A stretch of 64,000 bases of DNA from Oxalobacteraceae bacterium OTU3CINTB1 (lineage in GTDB: Bacteria > Pseudomonadota > Gammaproteobacteria > Burkholderiales > Burkholderiaceae_D). Each line of letters starts with the position of its first letter. The stretch's first letter is position 1. The stretch covers positions 3,472,001-3,536,000 of the forward strand of contig CP099652.1 of NCBI GenBank assembly GCA_024123955.1. The letters run 5' to 3'. The notes under the pieces are model-generated. The model was not told the origin of the DNA, ran no database searches, and saw only the letters and a program-made list of their open reading frames with translations. The translations under genes and the position numbers were made by a program. Below, one piece after another: positions 54,901 through 64,000 of this stretch.

Positions 54901-55990
54901 CATCTGGGGCACCAGCGCGATGCGCACCCACGGCGACGATGTGGCGCAGATCCTCGCGCTGCTGGGTGTGCGGCCGGTATGGCGGGCGGAGAGCCGTCAG
55001 GTCAGCGGGGTGGAGATCATTCCGCTGGACGAACTGAAACGTCCGCGTATCGACGTCACGACCCGCATCAGCGGATTTTTCCGCGACGCCTTCCCGCAAC
55101 TGATCGATTTGATCGACGACGCCGTCAACCAGGTCATCGCGCTGGACGAACCGCCCACGCTTAATTTCGTGCGCAAGCACTATCTGGCCGAACTGGCGGA
55201 CTGGCTGGGCCAGGGCATCGAGAAGGAAGAAGCCACGCTACGCGCGAGCTATCGCATCTTCGGCGCCAAGCCGGGCGCCTATGGAGCGGGTGTGCTGCCG
55301 CTGATCCAGCACCGCAACTGGGAGGCGGACGCCGATTTCGCAGAAGCCTACGTCAACTGGGGCGGCTACGCCTATGCGCGCGGCATGCAGGGCGCCGACC
55401 AGCGCGACGCGTTCCGCATGCGTCTGGGCGGCGTGCAGATCGCGCTGCACAACCAGGACAACCGCGAGCACGATATTTTCGACAGCGACGATTACCTGCA
55501 ATTCCATGGCGGGATGATCGCCACCATCCGTGCGTTGAGCGGCCAACAGCCACGCCACTATTTCGGCGATAGCCACGATCCGTCGCGCGCACAGGTGCGC
55601 GACCTGAAGGAAGAGACGCTGCGCGTGTTCCGATCGCGCGTGGTCAATCCAAAATGGCTTGCCAGCATACAGCGGCACGGCTACAAGGGAGGCCTGGAGC
55701 TGACGGCGACCGTCGATTATTTGTTCGGCTACGACGCCACTGCCCAGGTCATGGACGACTGGATGTACGAGGATGTGGCGCAGTCCTATGCTTTCGATCC
55801 GGCGATGCGGCAGTTCCTGCAGGACGCCAATCCATGGGCGCAGAACGCGATCGCCGAGCGTTTGCTGGAGGCGGCCAGCCGGGGCATGTGGGCCGAGCCG
55901 CGCCCGGAGACGCTTGACCAGTTGCGTGAACTATATCTGCGCAGCGAAGAACTACTTGAGGAGCGCGGCGAGACGCCGCGCCATGGATAG
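51908..55990 (+). CDS. cobN: Cobaltochelatase large subunit CobN, with histidine-rich insert
   Basis: 1360 residues from ATG 51908, which overlaps the ferredoxin stop. Family blocks include [20 protein letters not shown], the [14 protein letters not shown] motif, [19 protein letters not shown] and [18 protein letters not shown]. The large chelatase subunit binds the corrin ring and inserts cobalt with help from an ATPase partner. Residues 667-699 form an almost pure His-Asp stretch that the family does not need for catalysis; it probably buffers metal. The partner is the ChlI-ChlD fusion encoded next, rather than CobS/CobT. Confidence 0.95.
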   Translation: MLDTTTGPAHIALLTHASNDLTVLHQARAQLPSGFGAVAGVNLQSLDADTSMAGLLEGDLRAARVIIVRVLGRLGGVPGFSELVDHARRRGRHLIVVSGTGEPDPELAAVSAASADVLQMTLKYFQAGGSANLAQLLRYLSDHLLLTGFGFEPAHPLPEHGIYHPDLAPGAGLADWLALRDPARPSVGIVFYRAHWMSGNTRFIDAMLAALEARGMNVLPVFTSSLRAGAGDGGSLPSALRHVADASGAHVDVLINTTSFAMGEITPGGPTPAGWSVGVLEALDVPVLQAITSGMTLDQWGQSARGLNPLDTAMNVVLPEFDGRIITVPLSFKARAAGLPNEAVEYDPLPDRVARIAGIAARFARLKRLPNAEKRVAFMFTNSSSKASQIGNAVGLDAPASLMRILEAMRADGYDAGQPGGDGTALIHDLIARCSYDNIYVTAEQLRNAAGRVPAERYAQWFAELPASLRDKMTKQWGEAPGEAYVHDGHVSLAGIEMGNVFVALQPPRGYGMDPDAIYHQPDLPPTHHYYALYRWLRDEWHADAIVHVGKHGTMEWLPGKGVGLSEECFPDALLGDLPLFYPFIINDPGEGSQAKRRGHAVVVDHLTPPMTTADTYGALAQLTQLVDEYYQVEVLDPAKLPLLQQQIWELVKQTNLNADLQMRLLHHDHDHDHGHAHHHHDHDHDHHHGHDHDHDHDHGGGLPAALAAMGGSDVAHLIEDLDGYLCELGSAQIRDGLHILGRCPDDEQMSDMLVSLTRLPNLDIPGLQSEVARLFGLTMDMLLDQQTRRLNVVPALARLADRAVVSRANALDAVDILCLRLYQELAACRYDPARIDAAIDRVLGTLEIAEAAAPLLQPALRAKANVLSRMGKPRAKPAEARPQSPVAAVASGPARFDAIRRILGFACRELVPNLVRATDEIDNLLNGLSGRYVPAGPSGSPTRGMAQILPTGRNFYSVDPRSVPSQSAWRVGQQLAREVLERYQRESGDYPESVAISIWGTSAMRTHGDDVAQILALLGVRPVWRAESRQVSGVEIIPLDELKRPRIDVTTRISGFFRDAFPQLIDLIDDAVNQVIALDEPPTLNFVRKHYLAELADWLGQGIEKEEATLRASYRIFGAKPGAYGAGVLPLIQHRNWEADADFAEAYVNWGGYAYARGMQGADQRDAFRMRLGGVQIALHNQDNREHDIFDSDDYLQFHGGMIATIRALSGQQPRHYFGDSHDPSRAQVRDLKEETLRVFRSRVVNPKWLASIQRHGYKGGLELTATVDYLFGYDATAQVMDDWMYEDVAQSYAFDPAMRQFLQDANPWAQNAIAERLLEAASRGMWAEPRPETLDQLRELYLRSEELLEERGETPRHG
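53906..54004 (+). repeat. His/Asp-coding low-complexity tract inside cobN
   Basis: About 33 codons alternate CAT/CAC with GAC/GAT, plus occasional GGC and GCG, giving a polyhistidine-aspartate run. The DNA is nearly a 6-base tandem repeat (CATGAC / CATGAT) and can be expected to vary in length between strains. Confidence 0.85.
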
Positions 55991-56000
55991 GATGCGTCAT

Positions 56001-57905
56001 ATGAATTTCCCTTTCACCGCCATCGTCGGTCAATCGACTTTGCGTACGGCCCTGATGTTGTGCGCGGTCGATCCAAGCATAGGCGGCGTGTTGATAAGGG
56101 GCGACAAAGGCACCGCCAAGAGCACCGCCGCGCGCGCGCTGGCGGACGTCCTGCCGCGCATCGAGCGGGTAGCCGGATGCGCGTTCAATTGCGCCGCCGG
56201 TGCGCCTTGCGAGCATTGCGACGTGTGTGACGGGCGGGCGCCGGAATTGTCCACCGTGCCCTTCGTGACGTTGCCATTGGGCGCGACCGAGGACAGGGTG
56301 CTGGGCAGCCTCGATATATCGCGTGCGCTGCAAGGCGGGCAAAAGGAATTTCAACCGGGCTTGCTGGCGTCCGCGCATCGCGGCCTGCTGTATATCGACG
56401 AGGTCAACCTGCTGGCCGACCACCTGGTCGATGTGCTGCTGGACGTCGCCGCCATGGGGGTCAATAGCGTGCAAAGGGACGGGCTGTCGATCCTGCACGC
56501 GGCGCGCTTCACCCTGGTCGGAACGATGAATCTGGAAGAGGGCGACTTGCGCCCGCAACTGCTCGACCGTTTCGGTCTGATGGTCGAGGTGACGGCGCCG
56601 CGCGAGAAGGCGGAAAGGTCGGAAGTCGTAAGGCGCCGCATCGCCTTCGAGGCCGATCCGGCCGGCTACGTCGAGCAATGGCGCGAACAGCAGGACGCGC
56701 TGCAAGCCAGGCTCGCGACGGCGCAGGCACTGCTGCCGACGGTCGTCCTGGACGACACCATGCTGGATTTGATCAGCCACTTGTGCTGCGAGTTCGAGGT
56801 CGCCAGCTTGCGCGCCGATATCGTCATGCACAAGGCCGCGCGCGCGCTCGCCGCGCTGGAGGGCCGCGCGGTGGTGGATCTGCGCGACATACGCGGCGCC
56901 TCGGAGCTGGTGCTGCCGCATCGGCGCCGGCGCAAGCCTTTCGAGCAGCCAGGGTTGGACCAGCAGCGCCTCGATGATTTGATGCCGCAGGCGGCCAACG
57001 AGCCGCAATCGCCGGAGCAAACGTCCGGCGAGCATGGCGACGGTGCGCCGAACGACGCGCAGCCGGGCCAGTCCGACGATGAGCAGGTCTTCGCCGCCTC
57101 CGCCGGTGGCGCCGCGCCGCGCATTACGGTGGAAGCGACGACCGACTTTGCGCAAACACAGGGGCGCCGCAGCGCGGCCACCAACACGGCGCGGGGGCAG
57201 ATGCTGCGCGCGGTGCCGAATGAGCAGCCGACCAGCCTCGCCATCGGCGCGACGTTGCGCAGCGCGGCGCTACGCGACCCGGCAAACATGCGCGTGGTCC
57301 GCGCCGACCTGCATCAGCAGGTCAGGGCCGGCACCAGCGGCAATTTGATTTTGTTCGTGGTGGACGCCTCAGGTTCGATGGCGGCGCAGCGCCGCATGGA
57401 GGCGCTCAAAGGCGCGGTGCTGAATCTTCTCACCGACGCCTACCAGCAACGCGATGAGGTGGCGGTGGTCGCCTTCCGTGGCCAGGACGCGCAAGTGCTG
57501 CTGGCGCCGACCCGCAGCGTCGACCTGGCCGAGCGGAATTTGCGGGAACTGCCGACCGGCGGCCGTACGCCGCTGCCGCATGCGCTACAACTGGCGCTGG
57601 AGGTGGTGGAGAGTGCGAAGAACGGTGCCCAAAGCGGTCCGCCGTTGCTGGTGCTGATGACCGATGGTAAAGCGAACGTGCCGCTGGCCGACGCCGGCGA
57701 CCCATGGCGCGAGTCGCTGGCGCTGGCGGAATTGCTGTCCGAGCGCCGCATTCCATCGCTGGTGATCGACACCGAGAGCGGGTATACGCGGTTCGGCCGC
57801 GCCGCGCGCCTGGCTGAGGCGCTGAAGGCGGAGTGCCTGACATTGGAAGAGCTTTCCGCCGACAATCTGGCGCTGACCGTGCGCGCCCGGCTGGCCGGCG
57901 CATAA
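56001..57905 (+). CDS. Fused ChlI-ChlD type chelatase ATPase/VWA subunit
   Basis: 634 residues from ATG 56001, eight bases behind AGGA; ATGs at 55983 and 55992 are in frame and possible. The N-terminal AAA+ domain begins FPFTAIVGQ and has Walker A GDKGTAKST at residue 34 and Walker B GLLYIDEVNLL. A four-Cys segment CAFNCAAGAPCEHCDVC follows Walker A. An acidic, Gln/Pro-rich linker (320-380) leads to a VWA domain with MIDAS motif DASGS at residue 455 and TGGRTPLPHAL. This is BchI/ChlI joined to BchD/ChlD, the ATPase side of a magnesium-chelatase-type complex, here paired with CobN for cobalt. Confidence 0.9.
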   Translation: MNFPFTAIVGQSTLRTALMLCAVDPSIGGVLIRGDKGTAKSTAARALADVLPRIERVAGCAFNCAAGAPCEHCDVCDGRAPELSTVPFVTLPLGATEDRVLGSLDISRALQGGQKEFQPGLLASAHRGLLYIDEVNLLADHLVDVLLDVAAMGVNSVQRDGLSILHAARFTLVGTMNLEEGDLRPQLLDRFGLMVEVTAPREKAERSEVVRRRIAFEADPAGYVEQWREQQDALQARLATAQALLPTVVLDDTMLDLISHLCCEFEVASLRADIVMHKAARALAALEGRAVVDLRDIRGASELVLPHRRRRKPFEQPGLDQQRLDDLMPQAANEPQSPEQTSGEHGDGAPNDAQPGQSDDEQVFAASAGGAAPRITVEATTDFAQTQGRRSAATNTARGQMLRAVPNEQPTSLAIGATLRSAALRDPANMRVVRADLHQQVRAGTSGNLILFVVDASGSMAAQRRMEALKGAVLNLLTDAYQQRDEVAVVAFRGQDAQVLLAPTRSVDLAERNLRELPTGGRTPLPHALQLALEVVESAKNGAQSGPPLLVLMTDGKANVPLADAGDPWRESLALAELLSERRIPSLVIDTESGYTRFGRAARLAEALKAECLTLEELSADNLALTVRARLAGA

Positions 57906-57928
57906 AGAGATAACTTAGGAGTGGTTGC

Positions 57929-58633
57929 ATGATTATTTGTATAGGTGCCGGGCCGGGCGACATCGGCTATCTGACGCAGCGCGGCGCGCAGCTGATACGC
58001 GAGGCCGACGTCGTCGCCGGCTTCGAGGCCGTGCTCAATGTCGTGCGCAGCCTGATACCGCAGACGGCGAAAGTGGTCAGCATGGGTTACCGGGACCAGG
58101 TCGAACAGTTGGACAAGGTGGCGCTGGAACACCATGCCGGCAAGCGCTGTGTGGTTGTTTTCATGGGCGACATCCATTTCAGCGGCTTCCAGTACCTGGA
58201 GCGGGTCGAACGCGCCTGCGGCCATCCGGTCGAATCGCTGCCCGGCATATCGTCGGCGCAGATCCTCGCGTCGCGCGCCAAGGTCTGCTTCGACGAAACC
58301 ACCTTCATCACATTCCACCGCCGTGGCGATCTGGAACCGTTCAAGCGCCATCTGGTGCATGTGCTGCAGGATCAGCGCAACGCCATCGTCATTCCATGTC
58401 CATGGGACGCGGCCCGCTCTTTCATGCCTTGGCATATCGCCGCCTACCTGATCGGGCAGGGCATTCCGGCGTCGCATCCCACAGAGGTGTGGGAGAACCT
58501 GACCCGGGGCGAGGCCGAGTGGCATGGCACGCTGGCCGAATGCGCGGAGCATCACTGCTCCGACATGAGCATCATGTTGATCCGTACGCTGGCGCCGATG
58601 GACAGCCAGATCGAAGCGGCGCCGCTGAAATGA
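57929..58633 (+). CDS. cbiE: Cobalt-precorrin-7 C5-methyltransferase CbiE
   Basis: 234 residues. [20 protein letters not shown] is the tetrapyrrole-methylase opening and [19 protein letters not shown] and [19 protein letters not shown] match CbiE rather than the other methylases. It methylates C5 of the corrin ring with S-adenosylmethionine. In many bacteria CbiE is joined to CbiT (CobL); no CbiT part is present here. A TTAGGAG site precedes the ATG, and the stop overlaps the next gene by 4 bases. Confidence 0.85.
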   Translation: MIICIGAGPGDIGYLTQRGAQLIREADVVAGFEAVLNVVRSLIPQTAKVVSMGYRDQVEQLDKVALEHHAGKRCVVVFMGDIHFSGFQYLERVERACGHPVESLPGISSAQILASRAKVCFDETTFITFHRRGDLEPFKRHLVHVLQDQRNAIVIPCPWDAARSFMPWHIAAYLIGQGIPASHPTEVWENLTRGEAEWHGTLAECAEHHCSDMSIMLIRTLAPMDSQIEAAPLK

Positions 58634-60240
58634 CGGCGAGCGAGAAGTTCGGTATCGTGATCGCCGGCCATGGCAGCCGCGATCCGGACGCCGTGCGCGA
58701 ATTCGAAGCGCTGGTCGAACTGGTGCGCGAACGCGCGCCGCAGGACGCGGTCAGTCACGGCTATCTGGAATTCGCCAGTCCGACCATCGCCCAGGCGGTG
58801 GCGGACAATCTGGCGGCCGGAGCCCGGCAGGTGGCGGTGGTGCCGGGCGTGCTGTTGGCCGCACGCCACGCCAAGAACGACATGCCGGCCGAGATGCAGG
58901 CGGTCGCGCGCGACCATCCGGAGATCGACTTCCACTTCGGCGCGCCGATGAGCCTTGATCCCAAGCTGCTGCAGCTGGCGCAGGAACGCATCGTCGCCGC
59001 CGAGGCGACGTCGCCGCAGACGATCAGGCGTTCCGATACCTGCCTGGTGGTGGTGGGACGCGGCACGACCGACCCGGACGCCAACGGCGAAGTGGCCAAG
59101 CTGGCACGCATGCTGGAGGAAGGCATGGGCTTCGGCACCGCCTTCGTCTGCTACTCCGGTACGGCGCAGCCCTTGGTCGCCGATGGACTTCGCAGCGCGG
59201 CCAGGCTGGGCTACGCGCGTATCGTCGTGCTGCCGTTCTTCCTGTTCGACGGCGTGCTGGTGAAGCGCATTTATGCGGCGGCGGACGACTTGCGCGAGCG
59301 CGAGCCCGGGCTGGAGGTACTGAAGGCGGGCTATTTCGGCGTCCATCCACTGGTCGCCGACGTGATGATCGACCGCGCGCGCGAGGCAGTCGCCGGGCGG
59401 GCTGCGATGAACTGCTCGCTGTGCAAATACCGCGTGCAGATCGTCGGCTTCGAGCAGCAGGTCGGCGAGCCGCAACGCGCACACCATCTCGCCGTGCGCG
59501 GACTGCTCGCGCAGACGGATGCCGGCGGCGTACCGGCGAGCGCGGAACCGGTCTACAAACCTTACGATCCGCATCCGATCGAGGCGGAGAGCTTTCGCAT
59601 CATCGCGGCCGGGCGTGACTGGTCGGCTTTCCCGCCGGACCAACTGACGGTGCTACAACGCCTGGTGCACACGAGCGGCGATTTCGACGCCGTCAACGAC
59701 ATCTATTTCTCGCCCGGCGCGGTCGACAGCGGCATCCGCGCGCTGTTGCGCTGCAAGCGCGTACTGACCGACGTGACGATGGTGCAGACCGGCCTGAAAC
59801 GCGCTTTGCTGGAAGAACTGGGCATCGATACCTGGTGCGGCGTGCACGACCGCGAGACGCATTTGATGTCCGAACAATACGGCATCACGCGGTCGGCGGC
59901 CGGCATCCGGCGCGGCTGGGAAAAATTCGGCAACGACGTGGTGGTGGCGATCGGCGACGCGCCCACGGCGATCTTCGAGGCGGTGCGGCTGATCCGCGAT
60001 CATGGCTGGCGTCCGCAGCTTGTGATCGCGCTGCCGGTCGGATTTGTCGGCACGCGCGAGAGCAAGGATGCGCTGCGGCGCTGCCTGCAGGTGCCGCGCA
60101 TCACCAACAGCGGCACGCGCGGCGGTTCGCCGTGGGCGGCCAGCGTCGTCAATGGCTTGTTGATCGATGGGCTCAACCAGCTTGCGCGCGTTAGTGCTGG
60201 AGTTGGCGCCGGAGACGACGATGGATACGGCGCTGGCTGA
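58630..60240 (+). CDS. cbiX: CbiX-CbiC fusion: sirohydrochlorin cobaltochelatase and precorrin-8X methylmutase
   Basis: 536 residues. The first 270 are a long CbiX with two chelatase folds: [20 protein letters not shown] with the metal-binding His, and [20 protein letters not shown], then the MNCSLC motif (Cys262, Cys265), the MxCxxC pattern that holds a [4Fe-4S] cluster in Bacillus CbiX. From about residue 310 a CbiC/CobH domain follows: [26 protein letters not shown] with catalytic His347, and [14 protein letters not shown]. The protein therefore inserts cobalt early and moves the C11 methyl group late in the same pathway. It overlaps cbiE by 4 and cbiD by 20 bases. Confidence 0.92.
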   Translation: MTASEKFGIVIAGHGSRDPDAVREFEALVELVRERAPQDAVSHGYLEFASPTIAQAVADNLAAGARQVAVVPGVLLAARHAKNDMPAEMQAVARDHPEIDFHFGAPMSLDPKLLQLAQERIVAAEATSPQTIRRSDTCLVVVGRGTTDPDANGEVAKLARMLEEGMGFGTAFVCYSGTAQPLVADGLRSAARLGYARIVVLPFFLFDGVLVKRIYAAADDLREREPGLEVLKAGYFGVHPLVADVMIDRAREAVAGRAAMNCSLCKYRVQIVGFEQQVGEPQRAHHLAVRGLLAQTDAGGVPASAEPVYKPYDPHPIEAESFRIIAAGRDWSAFPPDQLTVLQRLVHTSGDFDAVNDIYFSPGAVDSGIRALLRCKRVLTDVTMVQTGLKRALLEELGIDTWCGVHDRETHLMSEQYGITRSAAGIRRGWEKFGNDVVVAIGDAPTAIFEAVRLIRDHGWRPQLVIALPVGFVGTRESKDALRRCLQVPRITNSGTRGGSPWAASVVNGLLIDGLNQLARVSAGVGAGDDDGYGAG

Positions 60241-61375
60241 ACGCCAGGCTTTCGATCTGAGCGTGCCGGCCATGAATGGCCTGCGGCGCGGTCGCACAAC
60301 GGGAAGTTGCGCCACGGCTGCCGTCAAGTCGGCATTGAAGCTGCTGCTGCACGGCGACCGTGACACGCAGGTCGATATCAGCCTGCCAGATGGCGTGCAT
60401 TTTTTGACGGTCCCGATACAGCATGTCGATTGGCTGGACGGGCAGGCGGTCAGGTCGGAGGTGCTGAAGGATGGCGGCGACGATCCGGACAACACGCATG
60501 GCGCCACCATCTTCGCAGAGGTGCGACGCAACGCCGCCGGAGAGGTGCGCTTCTTCGCCGGGCGCGGCGTCGGCATCGCCACCGCCCCGGGTTTGCGGGT
60601 GGCGGTCGGCGAGCCGGCCATCAACCCGGTGCCGCGCCAGATGATGCGCCGCGCGGTGGAGGAGGTGCTGGCCGATGCGATGGCGGAACCGGCCGATGCG
60701 GGATTCGATCTGACGATCGGCTGCGAGGGCGGCGAGATCATCGCCAAAAAGACTTTCAATCCGAGGCTGGGCATCGTCGGCGGTATCTCGATCCTCGGCA
60801 CTTCCGGCATCGTCGAGCCGATGTCGCTGTCGACCTGGATAGCCTCGGTCGAAGTGTATGTGCGGGTGGCGCTGGCGGGCGGCCAGCAATGCGTGGCCTA
60901 CCTTCCGGGCAAGATAGGCCGGGAGTATGCGCGCGACGTGCTGCGGTTGCCGGAGCAGCGCACCGTGCAGATCGCGAATTTTCTGGGCGATGCGCTCGAC
61001 TTCACGCAATCGGTGTTGGCCGAGGATGAACGCACGCTGGACGTCCTGTGGCTGGCCGGCCACCCCGGCAAGTTGGCCAAGGTGCTGGACGGCGCCTGGG
61101 ACACCCATTCCAGCAAGAGCAACATGGCCATGGGTGGCGTGGCGCGGGTGGCCGCCCGGTGGGGCTATGGCCCGGAAGTAGTGAACGATATTGAAACAGC
61201 AAATACAGTGGAAGCGGCAATGGAAAGATTAAAGCGGGAACCCGGTGCGCCGGCATTTTGGCGCGAGATTGAGCGCCGCATCGGCGAATTGGCGCATGCG
61301 CGCGTCCCGTCGGTCAAACGGCTGGAGGTGCGCCTGTTCGACCTGGCGGGCAATCTGCTCGGAGAGCGCGCATGA
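60221..61375 (+). CDS. cbiD: Cobalt-precorrin-5B C1-methyltransferase CbiD
   Basis: 384 residues from ATG 60221, seven bases after a GGAG that lies inside the previous gene. Signature segments are [19 protein letters not shown] at the N-terminus, [40 protein letters not shown] and the C-terminal [18 protein letters not shown]. CbiD replaces the unrelated CobF of the aerobic route, which marks this as the cobalt-early pathway. The stop overlaps cbiL by 4 bases. Confidence 0.95.
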   Translation: MDTALAERQAFDLSVPAMNGLRRGRTTGSCATAAVKSALKLLLHGDRDTQVDISLPDGVHFLTVPIQHVDWLDGQAVRSEVLKDGGDDPDNTHGATIFAEVRRNAAGEVRFFAGRGVGIATAPGLRVAVGEPAINPVPRQMMRRAVEEVLADAMAEPADAGFDLTIGCEGGEIIAKKTFNPRLGIVGGISILGTSGIVEPMSLSTWIASVEVYVRVALAGGQQCVAYLPGKIGREYARDVLRLPEQRTVQIANFLGDALDFTQSVLAEDERTLDVLWLAGHPGKLAKVLDGAWDTHSSKSNMAMGGVARVAARWGYGPEVVNDIETANTVEAAMERLKREPGAPAFWREIERRIGELAHARVPSVKRLEVRLFDLAGNLLGERA

Positions 61376-62106
61376 GCGGCGTCGGCACGCTTTGGGGCAT
61401 CGGCGTCGGTCCCGGTCCGGCCGGCTACCTGCCGCTGGCGGCGCTGGAGGCCTTGCGCCAGGCGGATCTGGTGTACGCGCCGCGTGCGCGCGGCGCGGCC
61501 GATTCGGTGGCGCTGCAATGCCTTGCCGGCACAGGTTTCGAGCCCGATGCCGGCAAGCTGCGCGAAATCGAATTCAATATGGACCCGGACCGGGCGGTGC
61601 TCAGCGAGCATTACGCGCAGCTGGCGGACATGATCGCCGTCGAACTGCGGTCCGGCCGCAATGTCGCCTACCTGACCATCGGCGACACGCTAACCTACTC
61701 GACCTACGGCTACGTGCTGGCGGCGCTGCGCGAGCGCATCCCGGGGCTGCCGCACCGCACCTTCCCGGGCGTGACCAGCTACGCGGCGGCGGCATCGGCC
61801 TTGTCATGGCCGCTGGGCGAGGGCAAGGAGCGCGTGCTGATACTGCCGTGCCCCGAAACCCCGGAGGAGCTGCGGCGTGACATCGAGAGCCACGATATCG
61901 TCGTGCTGATGAAAGTCGGCACCCGTCTGGGCTGGGTGCTCGACCTGCTGCGCGAGATGGGCATCGCCCGGCATTGCGCCTTCGCCCGCCGTATCGGCTT
62001 GCCGGGCGAGCTGCTGGCCTCCGGGGTCGGCGACCTGGTGGCCGACGAGGCGATGGGGTATCTCGCCACCTTGCTGGTCCGCCGATCACCGCGAAAGGAA
62101 CGTTGA
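61372..62106 (+). CDS. cbiL: Cobalt-precorrin-2 C20-methyltransferase CbiL/CobI
   Basis: 244 residues. LWGIGVGPGPAGYLPLAALE starts the SAM-dependent methylase, with VAYLTIGDTLTYSTYGYV (the strand and loop marking C20 methylases) and FPGVTSYAAAASALSWPL. It adds the C20 methyl group, the first ring methylation after sirohydrochlorin. CbiL and CobI differ only in cobalt preference; the operon context favours CbiL. It ends one base before the cbiF start codon. Confidence 0.93.
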   Translation: MSGVGTLWGIGVGPGPAGYLPLAALEALRQADLVYAPRARGAADSVALQCLAGTGFEPDAGKLREIEFNMDPDRAVLSEHYAQLADMIAVELRSGRNVAYLTIGDTLTYSTYGYVLAALRERIPGLPHRTFPGVTSYAAAASALSWPLGEGKERVLILPCPETPEELRRDIESHDIVVLMKVGTRLGWVLDLLREMGIARHCAFARRIGLPGELLASGVGDLVADEAMGYLATLLVRRSPRKER

Positions 62107-62107
62107 G

Positions 62108-62881
62108 ATGAAAGTTTACTTTGTCGGAGCCGGACCCGGTGCGGCCGATCTGATCACCCTGCGCGGCGCGCGCCTGCTGGGCAGCGTCAATATGGTGCTG
62201 TACGCCGGCTCGCTGGTGCCGACCGAGATGCTGAACCACTGCGTGCCAGGCACCGAGTTGATCGACACCGCCGAACTGGATCTGGAACAGCAGCAGGCCT
62301 GCTACGTGCGTGCGCAGAAGGCCGGTACCGACGTGGTGCGGCTGCATTCCGGCGATCCGGCCATCTACGGCGCCACGGCGGAGCAGATGCGCCGCCTGGA
62401 GGCGCTGGGTATCGAGTACGAGATCGTGCCCGGCGTGTCGTCGTTCACGGCGGCCGCCGCCGCGATCCAGTCGGAACTGACCAAGCCTGAAGTGTCGCAG
62501 AGCGTGATACTGACGCGGGTCTCCGGCCGGGCGTCGGCGGTGCCGGAACTCGAATCGATCGCGCGGCTGGCGGAACATCGCGCCACCATGTGCATCTTCC
62601 TCTCCGGACCGCACCTGAAGAAGATCGTGGCCGACTTGTCGCTTCACTATCCGCAGGATACGCCGGTCAGCCTGGTTTACCGCGCCAGCTGGCCGCAGCA
62701 GAAGATCTACCAAGGCACGCTGGCAACGGTGCTGCAAGACACCAAGCGCGGTGCGTGGAACCTGACCACGATGATGCTGGTCGGCGCCGCGCTGGACAAG
62801 GGTGTCGCCGCCGAATCGAGCTTGTATTCGAAGGACTTCACCCATCTGTTCCGGGTGGTGAAGAAGAAGGACGCTGCATGA
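62108..62881 (+). CDS. cbiF: Cobalt-precorrin-4 C11-methyltransferase CbiF/CobM
   Basis: 257 residues. VYFVGAGPGAADLITLRGAR and NMVLYAGSLVPTEMLNHC, then VVRLHSGDPAIYGATAEQM and PVSLVYRASWPQQKIYQGTL, are a full match for the C11 methylase. It acts after CbiH in ring contraction. The ribosome site GAAAGGAACG lies at the end of cbiL. The stop overlaps cbiG by 4 bases. Confidence 0.95.
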   Translation: MKVYFVGAGPGAADLITLRGARLLGSVNMVLYAGSLVPTEMLNHCVPGTELIDTAELDLEQQQACYVRAQKAGTDVVRLHSGDPAIYGATAEQMRRLEALGIEYEIVPGVSSFTAAAAAIQSELTKPEVSQSVILTRVSGRASAVPELESIARLAEHRATMCIFLSGPHLKKIVADLSLHYPQDTPVSLVYRASWPQQKIYQGTLATVLQDTKRGAWNLTTMMLVGAALDKGVAAESSLYSKDFTHLFRVVKKKDAA

Positions 62882-63648
62882 CCGCGACCTCGAGCCTGGG
62901 CATATGGCTGGTGCGCGCGGAAGGCGAAGCGCTGGCGGCCGCGCTGCAAAGGAGTCTGGGCGGGGAAATACACCGCCCATGGCTGTCCCCGGACACCAGC
63001 CAGAAGGCGCAATTCGCCGCCGGCTACCGGCGCCATGCCCAATGGATCATGGTGGCGGCCAGCGGCATCGCGGTGCGCTTTCTCGACGGTCTGCCGGCGG
63101 ACAAGCACACCGATCCTGCGGTCGTCGTGCTGGACGAGGCGGGACGTTTCGCCATCGCGCTGCTGGCCGGCCACGAGGGTGGCGGCAATGCGCTGGCCTA
63201 CCGTGTGGCCGGGTTGGTTGGCGCGGTGCCGGTGGTGACGACGGCCACCGAGGCGCTCAAGCCGCTGACGGTGGGCCTAGGCTGCCGCAGGGGCGTCGCG
63301 GCCGAGCGCATCGAGGCTGCCGTGATGCAGGCGCTCAAAGCGGGTGGCGACTACGGCATCGGTGATGTGCGCGAAATGGCGACCGTCGACCTGAAGGCGG
63401 AGGAACCCGGCCTGCTCGAATTTTGCGCCCGGTACGATTTGCCGTTGCGCGTGTTCGCCCGGGCCGATCTGGCGGCCCGGCCCTGGGTTGGCAAGCCGTC
63501 CGACTGGGTGCGACAAAACGTGGGACTGGAAGGCGTGTGCGAGCCATGCGCCCTGGTGGCCAGTGCGCGCGGCGCTCTGCTGGTGCCGAAAACGAGCCTG
63601 GACGGCGTCGCCGTCGCAGTGGTACTGGATAAATGGATGGAAATCTGA
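62878..63648 (+). CDS. cbiG: Cobalt-precorrin-5A hydrolase CbiG
   Basis: 256 residues. The CbiG N-terminal part is visible as HAQWIMVAASGIAVRFLDGL, DPAVVVLDEAGRFAIALLAG and HEGGGNALAYRVA; the C-terminal CobE-like domain begins GLGCRRGVAAERIEAAV and ends FARADLAARPWVGKPSDWV. CbiG opens the lactone and releases the C2 unit as acetaldehyde, a step specific to the cobalt-early route. At about 256 residues it is shorter than two-domain CbiG proteins of 330-350, mostly by lacking a long middle section. Confidence 0.88.
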   Translation: MTATSSLGIWLVRAEGEALAAALQRSLGGEIHRPWLSPDTSQKAQFAAGYRRHAQWIMVAASGIAVRFLDGLPADKHTDPAVVVLDEAGRFAIALLAGHEGGGNALAYRVAGLVGAVPVVTTATEALKPLTVGLGCRRGVAAERIEAAVMQALKAGGDYGIGDVREMATVDLKAEEPGLLEFCARYDLPLRVFARADLAARPWVGKPSDWVRQNVGLEGVCEPCALVASARGALLVPKTSLDGVAVAVVLDKWMEI

Positions 63649-64000
63649 TGAGTGGTGTTTTGAATTTGGTATCGGTGGGACCTGGCTTCGACGACTTGAT
63701 CGTGCCGCGCGCCATTGCGGCCTTGCGCGACAGCGATGTCATCGTGGCCTATGAATTGTATCTGCGCTGGATCGCGCCCCACATCGAGGGCAAGGAGATC
63801 CACACGCCGCCGCTGACGCAGGAGCGCGAACGCGCCATGCTGGCGATCGAACATGCGCGGGCGGGCGCCAAAGTCGCGTTGATTTCCAGCGGCGACATCG
63901 GCATTTACGCGATGGCCGCGCTGGCGTTCGAGGAGATGCGCGAGGACGACACCTACGAGGTGAATGTGGTGCCGGGCATCACGTCCGCCAATGCCTGCGC
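63648..64000 (+). CDS. cbiH: Cobalt-precorrin-3B C17-methyltransferase CbiH/CobJ, N-terminal part
   Basis: Starts at ATG 63648, sharing its first base with the cbiG stop (TGATG), and runs off the end of the window after 117 residues. LNLVSVGPGFDDLIVPRAIA and VALISSGDIGIYAMAALAFE, followed by NVVPGITSANAC, are the methylase opening, the GDxGxY loop and the PGI strand of the C17 ring-contracting methylase. The operon clearly continues beyond 64000; cbiT, cbiJ and cbiA are expected there or elsewhere. Confidence 0.92.
   Translation, partial: MSGVLNLVSVGPGFDDLIVPRAIAALRDSDVIVAYELYLRWIAPHIEGKEIHTPPLTQERERAMLAIEHARAGAKVALISSGDIGIYAMAALAFEEMREDDTYEVNVVPGITSANAC

Overview
The window is high-GC, densely packed bacterial DNA. 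Gene content and sequence style suggest a betaproteobacterium of the Oxalobacteraceae (Massilia/Duganella/Janthinobacterium type). This is inferred from a complete Hcp secretion island with threonine-phosphorylation regulators, a tandem glycine riboswitch, GGGGTCAGGTC-type and GTAGGGCGGATTA-type intergenic repeats, and a CbtAB/CobN/Cbi cobalamin cluster. No rRNA, tRNA or CRISPR array was seen.

Region 1 (1-4275) holds the end of a membrane sulfatase-like phosphotransferase, a decayed monooxygenase fragment, a secreted protein with one c-type heme motif, and a GMC-family flavoprotein. Region 2 (4584-35818) is a type VI secretion system (T6SS). The first operon runs tssA-tssB-tssC-hcp-tagJ-tssE-tssF-tssG-tssH. 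It is followed by a visibly AT-richer cargo island (15399-19092) with four unassigned genes and a repeat family, then PAAR-like protein-vgrG-tagH(FHA)-tssK-tssL-tssM. Beyond a 104-bp inverted repeat lie the regulators: a truncated GAF/MshEN gene and a Ser/Thr kinase on the minus strand, tagF on the plus strand, and a minus-strand operon of heme-motif sensor, second kinase and PP2C phosphatase. No tssJ lipoprotein gene was found.

Region 3 (36079-50177) is ordinary chromosome: a NarL-type two-component pair, a double-SDR FabG-like reductase, an ankyrin protein, a LysR/SDR divergent pair, a tandem glycine riboswitch ahead of a DadA-like oxidoreductase, a DUF1801 protein, two diguanylate cyclases, a secreted RNase T2 and a GNAT acetyltransferase.

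Region 4 (50224-64000, running off the end) is one long, tightly overlapping cobalamin operon. It starts with a sigma70-like promoter and a cobalamin riboswitch, followed by cbtB-cbtA (cobalt uptake), a 2Fe-2S ferredoxin, cobN with a polyhistidine insert, a fused ChlI-ChlD chelatase subunit, cbiE, a CbiX-CbiC fusion, cbiD, cbiL, cbiF, cbiG and the start of cbiH. Together these take up cobalt, insert it and carry out most corrin-ring methylations by the early-cobalt route.

The points most worth following are the T6SS cargo island with its unassigned effector/immunity candidates, the repeat that has supplied a premature end to the GAF/MshEN gene, the heme-sensor-kinase-phosphatase operon inside the T6SS locus, and the cobalamin operon with two different cobalt chelatase systems.
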